A stretch of DNA of 64,000 nt from Dryococelus australis (lineage: Eukaryota; Arthropoda; Insecta; Phasmatodea; Phasmatidae), in assembly GCA_029891345.1 (NCBI GenBank), contig CM057009.1, positions 292,966,966 through 293,030,965 on the forward strand, read 5' to 3'. This document shows positions 46,126-53,981 of the stretch, one piece after another. The notes beneath the pieces were generated by a model. It saw only the letters and a program-made list of their open reading frames with translations, searched no databases and was not told the DNA's origin. Made by a program: the position numbers and the translations under genes. Each line of letters starts with the position of its first letter. Within the stretch, counting starts at the first letter, position 1.

Positions 46126-46668
46126 TCTTCTTTTATGTACAAAAAAAATTCAACAGGATGTAAAAATGGCTCAGGGATGCTTTCAAACAATTTTCAACAT
46201 GCTTCAGGCTCCTAAAGTAGTCTATATTTTCAGGCTCCGAAGCAGTCTATATTTTCAGTCTCATCTGCAAGCTAAATCACCTTATCTTGATCAAATTTCA
46301 GTACCAAATTTTTCTTCTTCTTAGAAATTTTTTTCTTTTTAAATCAAAGATGGAATCTCTGCTAAACAAGTTGAACAATTCTTTTGAATTCACCAACCTA
46401 CAAGATGGATTATGAAATTTATTACACTTAATTTTGGTAAAAAAAATGGTGTTCTAGATGGCAGGTTTAAATTTCATTACCAGAGCACTATGTGAAAATA
46501 TTAGATAAAAATGCTTTGAAACTACTAAATAAGGAAGGACGTTTTTATATCATATAAAGGTTTAAAAGAAATAAAAATTAGAACATTTATGCATGATCTA
46601 GAGTTCTCTTAAGTGCATTTTAAGCATTAGTTAATTTTTTTGAAATTATTTTTAATAAATTTGTTTCT
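46126..46668 (+). other. Decayed spacer with a terminal-repeat-like snippet and a weak ORF relic
   Basis: 46,265-46,312 (GCAAGCTAAATCACCTTATC, then TTGATCAAATTTC) resembles the centre of the terminal repeats (near 40,980-41,020 and 53,603-53,635). CAGGCTCC..AGTCTATATTTTCAG is doubled at 46,208-46,260. From 46,350 a weak frame starts MESLLNKLNNSFEFTNLQDG and later KILDKNALKLLNKEGRFYII. This could be a decayed small gene with no family recognised. Confidence 0.35.
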
Positions 46669-46679
46669 TTATAAATAAA
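46669..46679 (+). promoter_or_regulatory. TTATAAATAAA box
   Basis: It lies one base upstream of the ATG of the small unknown gene (46,681). Confidence 0.5.
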
Positions 46680-46680
46680 C

Positions 46681-46995
46681 ATGACCTCGCCTGTCTTCCC
46701 GTGCAGTTTGACGAGTGTTTTAAAAGGTGGCAGTGGCTCACGGCCACCTTCATATAGATTAGATAAAGCCTCTGAAAACTTTAAACATTTAGTTCAAAAA
46801 TTTCACTCAAATATACAAAGCTTACAAGTATCACTTTTAGTTAACATTGACGATAAATGTGAACTTCGAGAAATGGGTGAATATCTAGAGAAAATAGTAG
46901 AAGTGTTAAAAAAAAGTTGTAGACAATCGAATATAGACATTTCATTTGTGTCAATTTTATTTCTTAATGAATATGGTTTATATAAAAAATTTTAG
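46681..46995 (+). CDS. Small Polinton protein of unknown function, copy 2 (intact frame)
   Basis: An uninterrupted 104-codon frame, unusual in this element. It begins MTSPVFPCSLTSVLKGGSGS, has KASENFKHLVQKFHSNIQSL and ELREMGEYLEKIVEVLKK, and ends NEYGLYKKF. It is predicted largely helical after residue 30. A paralogue sits at the far left end of the same element on the other strand (41,442-41,687). It is not recognised as any known family. The start was chosen because the ATG directly follows the TTATAAATAAA box used by neighbouring genes. It lies between the fibre-like gene and the zinc-ribbon gene. Confidence 0.6.
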   Translation: MTSPVFPCSLTSVLKGGSGSRPPSYRLDKASENFKHLVQKFHSNIQSLQVSLLVNIDDKCELREMGEYLEKIVEVLKKSCRQSNIDISFVSILFLNEYGLYKKF

Positions 46996-47043
46996 CAGTT
47001 TGTTAACTGTTTTTATTTTCTTTATCTTAATAAATTTCTTGCC

Positions 47044-47054
47044 TTATAAATAAA
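47044..47054 (+). promoter_or_regulatory. TTATAAATAAA box
   Basis: The box precedes the zinc-ribbon gene. The ATG is probably lost or near 47,080. Confidence 0.45.
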
Positions 47055-47091
47055 AATCGAACTGTCACCCTCTTACAAAATGTAAAATAAT

Positions 47092-47600
47092 ACCATATGT
47101 AAGCAATGTAAAAAATGTGGTGAAGTTTTAAACATTGAATGTTTTCCACAACATATAAACACACAAAAGAAAAGCACATTAACACCTGTAAAAAATGTAT
47201 CAATGAATATTCTATAATTCGCTACGAGTTAAATAAAGAGAAGGTACTATGCGAATGTGGCAAATCTGTTTGCAAGGTAAATCTCGAAAAGCACAAAAAT
47301 ACTAAATTGCACAATACATATGAAAATTTACAAGGCTATCATTCAGCCAAGATATGCTCTGTATGCAAGCTTATAGTTTCTTTTGCATCTCATAATAAAA
47401 GAATAGATATGGTTTTTAACACATTCAAAAAATGTTATACCGAATATGCTAAACATAAATATGAGTCGAAAAAAGAACATTCACAATGCGAATGCGAATA
47501 ATATGTATATAATCATTCTCTAAAAAAGCATAAAAATAGTAAATCACACAATTCAGTGATAGATATTCTAAATGAAGTTCAGCATTCGCCGAATTCATAA
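47092..47600 (+). pseudogene. Zinc-ribbon protein, two ~75-residue repeats
   Basis: Repeat 1 has CKQCKKCGEVLNIECF, then NTCKKCINEY, then VLCECGKSVCKVNLEKHKNT with KLHN. Repeat 2 has AKICSVCKLIV, FKKCYTEYAKHKYESKK, QCECE and HSLKKHKNSKSHN. Each repeat pairs a CxxC knuckle, a second CxxC or KKC, then CxC...H...H, so each probably binds two Zn ions. 120 codons are open (47,139-47,501). A frameshift lies near 47,160 and one stop before the last His pair. A nucleic-acid-binding accessory role is likely. No counterpart is visible as a separate gene in remnant 1, where a Cys-rich segment is part of PolB instead. Confidence 0.7.
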
Positions 47601-47640
47601 ATTATATTATATTATATTTTATTATATATAAATACTCAAC

Positions 47641-50600
47641 TCAATAAGTGATCTGAGAGAAAAGAGATTACGGGAATTGAGAATTATAGGTAGAGAATTT
47701 AAAAGAAAACAATTGTATAAATTACATAAAGATGATCTTATTACAAGTATTATTGAAGCAAGAGAATATAAATTTAAAACTCCTTCGAGAATCTAAACGA
47801 TTTAACAGTTGCGGAATTAAAAGTACTAAAGTTAAATCTTTAACATAAATAATGTATATAGGTTAAGAAAAGCTGATTTAATTACAGCTCTTACACCTAT
47901 AATAAAAAATGAACAAAGAAAAAGAAACTTAGCAAATTTACCTTTTCCAAATGGTAAAATAATACAGAAAAGCCAAAAAGGATTTAAAACAAATTTTCCC
48001 CTTTCCCACTAATGTATATGTGAACAACAAAAATAGAAAAACCAATAAAACCTACGCAGTCGAAAATGATTTTAAATGTAGGTTATCAATATATAACATT
48101 GGAGATATTTTTAATATAGTGGTGCCCAAGAATTTGTTAATTTCAGTTAAACAACAAGTATTAAATATAATATGCGATCTACTTATAAATCTAAGAGCTG
48201 TGAAATCTAACATTAAACTTGTCGCCCATTTTCGAAGCCGGAAAACTGGTGAGATGCGAATATTTGACGACATTCAATCACACATATTATAAATAAGAAA
48301 TACTCGCACGAATAGAAAACATTCAAATAAGTACTTCAGATTGGGCTTTACATAGCATAGTTGGGTTGCAACTAACCATAAACAAGTACAATCCATTGAT
48401 TGGTACACCTTATATTGAACTACCAGAAGTGATTAAGAATAAAAAAGCATGCATTAATGTAAAAAATGAATATCAAAAATGTTTTCTTTGGGCAATAAAG
48501 TCTGCACGGTTTCCTGCTGAAAAAGACCCACAAAGAGTATCTAAATACGGGTCTTAACATTGACAAAGCATTAGATAAATATGAATATCCTATAAAAATT
48601 GCCGACATACCAAAAATAGAAAACCAAATTAATGTATCTATAAATGTATACTCTATTGGTGATAAGTCTACAATATATCCATTAAAGCTTACAAAAAATA
48701 AAAAGGATAAACACATAAATTTACCTTTTTCCAAAGATGAAAAAAATTCGCATTACTGTTGGATAAAAGATTTATCTAAGCTGCTCTCAGCCCAAAAAAA
48801 ATAAACACATAAGTAAAATTTATATATGCGATACGTGTCTTCAATTTTATTACTCCCAAGAGAAATTAAATAAACATGCAGAAGACTGTTAAAAAAATGA
48901 ACCAGTAACAATCAAGTTACCTTTAAAATGTGAACAAATGAAATTTAAAGACTACAAACACTCTACGAAAGTTACTTTCACAATATATGCAGATTTCGAA
49001 TCAATTCTAAAAAAAATATCAACAGTTAAGTCAAACCCAAGGGAAATAATAAAAATTTCAACTGGTCCAAAAATATACTAATTTAACCGAAGATGATATT
49101 GATAATGGTCTTTATAAAGAAATACTTAAAAGAAGAAATAAACTTACTGATGAAAAATTAAATAACAATGATTTAAAGTTGAATGATGAATCATACACAA
49201 TGAAATATCAGCAACACGAAGCTTCTGTATTTTGCTATTATATTGTATCTAGTTATGGTGATTATAAGCCACCAGTTGTATATCGAGGCCCAAAGCATAT
49301 CAGCAATTTATGGAAGCAATGAAAAAAGAAGTGGATGAGATCGGGCAAGTTTATTCGCAATTCGAAGCAATGCATCCATTAATTAAAGAAGAAAAAACAA
49401 GATACAATAAATCTAGAAAATACACTGTATGTGATTGCGAATATTTTAAGGACAATAAAATAGTGCGCTACCACGATTATATATCTGGAAAATTCATAAA
49501 CCAATATGCAACAGTTGTAATCTACAATTCATTTTACCAAATTTTGTTCCAATTTTTTTTCATAACTTAGCTGATTATGATGCTCACTTATTTATTAAAG
49601 ATCTAGGATATGATAAAAGATAGATTTACTTACGAATAACAAAGAAAAGTTTATTACTTATGGGAGAAAAAACAGAAAATTAAAAAATAAATTTTATAGA
49701 TACATTCAAATTTATGGCAAGTAGTTTAGATAAGTTATCGTCTAATTTAACTTAAGTTCAAACGAAACATACAAAAAAACATTTTCCACAAGATAAAGTA
49801 CATATGGTCTTTGGGAACAGTGTTTACCCATATAACTAAATTGACAATTAAAAATTTTTTTTACGAAACTCAACCTCCACCAAACAGTGATTTTTGCATT
49901 AAATTTAATGAATCTGACATATCTGAGGATGAATATGAGCATGAGAAAAATATCTGGAATCAATTTAATATAAAAAGTCTTAGGGAATATAATGATTTAT
50001 ATTTAAAAAGTGATGCAATGCTGTTGACAGATGTATTAGAAAATTTTAGAGAAGCATGTATGAATGCATATGGTCTAGACCCTGCGTGGCATTTTACATC
50101 ACCAGGTTTATCTTGGGATGCAATGTTAAAAATGACTAAACAACCACTAGAATTATTATACGATTATGATATGATTTTAATGATTGAAAAGCGAATTAGA
50201 GGTGGAATTTCACGATATTGTAAGCGATATGTTAAAGACAATAACAAATATTTAGAAGATTTTAATTCATATCAAGAGTCTAATTATTTATCTTACCTCG
50301 ATGCAAATAATTTATATGGTTGGGCAATGTCACAACATTTACCATATGGAGGCTTCGAATGGATTGATTATATAGGATTTAATTTACATTTTTGGAGAGA
50401 ATATATGTTATATTTGAAGGATGATTCACAACATGGCTACATATTAGAAGTTGATTTAGAATATCCACAAGAACTACAACATTTACATAAAGATCTACTT
50501 ACCATTTTGCCCAGAAAATAAGGCAGTTCAAGGAACAAATGAATCTAAACTATTAACAACACTACACAACAAAGAAAAGTATGTACTACATTATCGCAGT

Positions 50601-50683
50601 TTAAAACAATGCCTAAATAAAGGAGTGAAGCTTACAAAAATACATATAATATTGAAATTTAATCAGTCTGATGGGTTGAAGAA

Positions 50684-50732
<49 letters not shown>

Positions 50733-50887
50733 TCAAAATAATTTGAGGCTGTCCAATTTTCTCTTTTTGCCACCCTTTCATCATTGTTTAATTTTGTTTC
50801 ATTCCTCATGTCAGAGATTCAAAAGTTTTTTCTCCCTGGGTGCTGTCTTAGATATTCTTCAAACCTGTTTCGTCTTCGGTCTCCAAG

Positions 50888-50973
<86 letters not shown>

Positions 50974-51781
50974 CATTGATGAAAAGTAATGCTAAAAATG
51001 AATTTGAAAAATATTTTTATAAACTGATGAATAATTCTGTGTTTGGTAAGACTATGTAAAATATAACAAACAGAGTAGATATAAGGCTGGTTTCAAGTAA
51101 AAAAAAAATGTGAAAAATTAGTTGCTAAACCCAATTTCAAAAGAAGTACTATATTCAATTAAAATCTTGCAGCTATTCACATGAATAAAACAAATGTAAA
51201 ATTTAATAAGCCTATTTATGTCGGCATGTCAATTCTGGACAATTTATGTACGATTTTCATTATAAAGTTATGAAACCAAAATATGGAGATAAAATTGAAC
51301 TGTGCTTTCAAAACACCTATTCGTACTTCTATAAGATTAACACAGAGGATTTCTACGAAGACCTGAATTCGATGTTAGATAAATTTGATACAAGTGATTA
51401 TCCAATACACAATATCTATAACATGCTCCAAATAAATAAAAAATTTTTAGGTAAAATGAAATATGAATGTAATGGCAATATAATTAAAGAATTTGTTGGC
51501 TTAACAGCAAAGATGTATGCATTAAGAATTTATGATAAAGAAAACAAAAGAGCAAAAGGTTTGAAAAAATGTGTAGTCAATAATAGAATTGCATTTGAGG
51601 ACTATAAGAAATGTGTGTTTGATGAGAAAATTCAATATAGAACAATGAATTTATTAAAAAGCTAGAACACAAAATGTATATAGTAGAAGTTAATCAAGTC
51701 GCATTAAGTCATTGTGATAACAGGAGCATTATGCTAGAAAATAAAATAGATACACTGCCATATGGATATCGAAATTTATAA
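47641..51781 (+). pseudogene. Polinton DNA polymerase B (type 2), decayed
   Basis: The N-terminus has two SAP/Rho-N-like helix motifs, DLREKRLRELRIIGREF and DLTVAELKVLKLNL, each followed by a YKL/RLRKADLIT block. A region with GTPYIELPEVIKNKKACIN and KCFLWAIKSARFP follows (48,400-48,520). Next is a Cys/His motif near 48,820-48,890 and exonuclease motif I as YADFES (about 48,984). ADYDAHLFIKDLGYD is an Exo II-like block. The longest frame (49,811-50,521, 236 codons) holds LYLKSDAMLLTDVLENFRE and palm motif A YLDANNLYGWAMSQ (50,294-50,335). A (TA)n-flanked insert interrupts it at 50,687-50,975. Motif B is [12 protein letters not shown]. The motif C position reads QNTYSY (51,309-51,326), so the catalytic Asp pair is gone. 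It ends LPYGYRNL-stop. Confidence 0.92.
50687..50975. repeat. (TA)n-flanked insert inside PolB 2
   Basis: (GT)n/(TA)n at 50,685-50,726 and a long (TA)n at 50,888-50,970 flank about 160 bp of unrelated sequence containing TTTTTCTCCCTGGGTGCTGT and CTGTTTCGTCTTCGGTCTCC. Polymerase similarity is lost across it and resumes at [10 protein letters not shown]. It is probably a retroposed or microsatellite-derived insertion. Confidence 0.75.
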
Positions 51782-51911
51782 TTTTATTAATGATTGTTGT
51801 GAAGAATTTTCCATCACAACTATTTCTGAAAGAAAAGTTTTATATTTTATGTGCCTATTAAGGGGGCGGACAGCATTCCCCCCGTATATTTCTTAATAAA
51901 ATATAAATATT

Positions 51912-52682
51912 TTAAACTTCTTTAATCTCCTAAACAATGTCGATTTCATAACCATCAAAATCAATTAATTTACCAATTTCGTCACTAATTTCGAGAACAA
52001 TGTAATTAAACTGCTTATTATTAATTACATAAAAAAACTGGACATGGGGCCTTGCAATTAACAAAATCTCTGAAGCTAAGAATAGTTTTTAGTGGAAAAC
52101 TAGCAATTATATCAGCATCTAAATGATTAGATTCATCATACTTTATGAACATACCATATGCCAAGTTACAATGAACATTTATTGTTTTAATTTGATTAAA
52201 ATTAGACAATTTATTTCCCATGACAACTTTGTCATTTTCAATAGTAATATTTCTTTCAAAACCAAGACTATCACATAAGTGATTATCATATTTAATGTAA
52301 AACTTAGATTTAACTGATTTGTATGTTTCACACTGTCTGTCGTTAGTTCAATGTTGTTTGTTGAAATTGGATCGATTGAATTTATAGCTTCTTTTAAAGA
52401 TTCAATATCGTATTATAATTTAGTAATAGTTATAACTTCGTTTTTATCAACAACAGCACTCATTTTTTCGATTGTCATAATAGTATTATTGTCTATATTT
52501 GGTGTTAAAAAATTTACGTGAAAACTAATCAATGCTATAGATTTATCTTTATGAATTATATCATAGTGAAGCTTCTTCTTAAGAATAGAGCTATTATCTG
52601 TTAACTTGAATACTTTGTTATAAGTTATTGCAAAAATTATGTTATTAAATGAAAAACGTCGATTGGGGTGTTGGTGTTTCAA
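51912..52682 (-). pseudogene. Penton-like minor capsid protein, decayed
   Basis: It starts as an open 89-codon stretch, MKHQHPNRRFSFNNIIFAIT, with KSIALISFHVNFLTPNIDNN. It continues through broken frames containing SLKEAINSIDPIST. The C-terminus is ARPHVQFFYVINNKQFNYIV, then LEISDEIGKLIDFDGYEIDI and a stop after EIKEV. The ending of the type RDxxGxLIDFxGxEIxxxLxI is characteristic of the Polinton single jelly-roll minor capsid protein. It is divergent from the ATPase gene (12 bp gap). Only the tail of its counterpart survives in remnant 1. Confidence 0.78.
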
Positions 52683-52694
52683 TTTCCGAAATAG

Positions 52695-53308
52695 ATGCTA
52701 ATAACAAAAGAAGGGCGAACATTGCCTGATGAAATTAGAGGTATAATTATAGGCCCAAGCAATTGCGGCAATACGAATTTTATGATCAATTTTCTTTATA
52801 AGACAGGTTGGTTAAATTTTAATAAAATGTATGTTTGTTCAAAAAGTTTGAATCAACCCAAATGTATTCAGTTACACAGATGACTTTGATGTGGCATCCA
52901 GCATATTTAATGAAAATGTGGCGTATTTAGAATAATACTTAGGAAATGATTCTACTAGTCCAATGTGAAAATAATTCCTTTAATTTTAGATGAACAAAGC
53001 ATAGTCCGGGAGTACTTTACTAGAGGTCGGCATAAAAATATTGATGTTTCTATCTTGCACAAAAATATTCCAGAGTGCCCAAAAAAAATGGTACAGGAAA
53101 ATGCAAATTTTCTATGTATATTTGGACAAGACGACATGAACCTCAAACGTATATATTGTGATTTTGTTGGTGGCGATATGCCTTATGAAAAATTTAAAGA
53201 GATCTGCGTAAAGTGCTGGGGCTAAGACTATGGTTTTTTAACATTAGATTTGAGTCGAAAAATGGACAGTGGTAAGTATCGAAATAAAATAAAAAAATTA
53301 TATTTTAA
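52695..53308 (+). pseudogene. Genome-packaging ATPase (FtsK/HerA, A32-like), decayed
   Basis: It would pump element DNA into capsids. Walker A reads GPSNCGNT (52,752-52,775) where the family has Lys before Thr, so the ATP-binding Lys is replaced by Asn. The open N-part ends LNFNKMYVCSKSLNQPK. A deletion or frameshift region (52,880-52,960) has removed part of the Walker B area, leaving IIPLILDEQ. Then come IVREYFTRGRHKNIDVSILH, ENANFLCIFGQDDMNLKRIY and DMPYEKFKEICVKCW-stop. The normal end runs into a CT microsatellite. Confidence 0.88.

Positions 53309-53310
<2 letters not shown>

Positions 53311-53372
<62 letters not shown>
53311..53372. repeat. (CT)n microsatellite
   Basis: A CT run just after the ATPase gene and 34 bp before the right terminal repeat. 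Confidence 0.95.
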
Positions 53373-53376
<4 letters not shown>

Positions 53377-53405
53377 TTTATATGCAAATGTATTTTTATA
53401 GATTC

Positions 53406-53975
53406 AGTAGATGTCTATTGCAGATCCTAGTGCAACTCAATAGTTAGACTAAAATTCAAGCAATTTCAAGCTAAATTCAAGCAAATTTCTAAATTGCTGT
53501 AAAATCTTCCAATGCCCAACTCTAAATAACCTACATTTAAGGTCAAAATTAATTTTCAACTTGCATTCACTTTTTTAGCGGGGTTCTTTAAAGCCTTATT
53601 TGCAAGCTAAATCATCAATATATTTTTGATGAAATTCCAAGAATATTCGTAACTTTCTTGCAATATTTTTTTTATTTTTAGTAATTGATTTGGCTTGCAA
53701 ATTTAGAGTAGGTTTGGTCTTTTTTGACCTAAATGTGGCTTCATTCACTCCCGAGAAGGACACTGATCAAATAATGAACGAAGCATGTTTTTAAAAAAAG
53801 TACGCCTGATTGAGAATGCAGATTTGGATCAAATTAGCTTGATTTTGGGGGTGAAATTGAAGAGATGAATCATGTTTTCAGAAGAATTTGACAAAAAGTT
53901 GCTTGAAAGTTTGAAAGTTGCTTGAATTTTGGTCTAATTATTGAGTTGCAGTAGGTTATGCAATAGACATCTACT
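53406..53975 (+). repeat. Polinton 2 terminal repeat, right (same orientation as left)
   Basis: It starts AGTAGATGTCTATTGCAGAT and ends GCAATAGACATCTACT. The whole 570 bp aligns head-to-head with the left repeat in direct orientation (for example GCATTCACTTTTTTAGCGGG and TTGATTTTGGGGGTGAAATT). Bases just inside it (GATTC before 53,406) are the inverse of those just inside the left copy (GAATT after 41,341). Confidence 0.9.
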
Positions 53976-53981
53976 GCGGTT
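53976..53981. other. Target-site duplication, right (GCGGTT)
   Basis: Exact copy of 40,775-40,780. Confidence 0.9.

Larger units (their letters stand above)
40781..53975. mobile_element. Polinton/Maverick element 2, end-to-end
   Basis: It starts AGTAGATGTCTATTGC and ends GCAATAGACATCTACT, is flanked by GCGGTT on both sides, and spans about 13.2 kb. It carries ~560-bp terminal repeats and, inside, small unknown protein, major capsid, PLA2 protein, mu-like protein, protease, fibre-like protein, small unknown paralogue, zinc-ribbon protein, PolB, penton-like minor capsid and packaging ATPase. No integrase was found in any frame I read. Stops and frameshifts in almost every gene show that it is inactive and old, although its ends are complete. 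Confidence 0.93.

Noticed and set aside
48420..48734. 104-codon minus-strand ORF
   Set aside because: Antisense to the recognisable PolB 2 N-terminal region.
50743..51059. ORFs with Tyr-Ile repeats
   Set aside because: Translation of the (TA)n tract inserted into PolB 2.
40781..53975. LTR retrotransposon (because of direct terminal repeats)
   Set aside because: The genes are PolB, capsid, protease and packaging ATPase with no reverse transcriptase or gag. Termini are AG...CT with a 6-bp duplication, so it is a Polinton.
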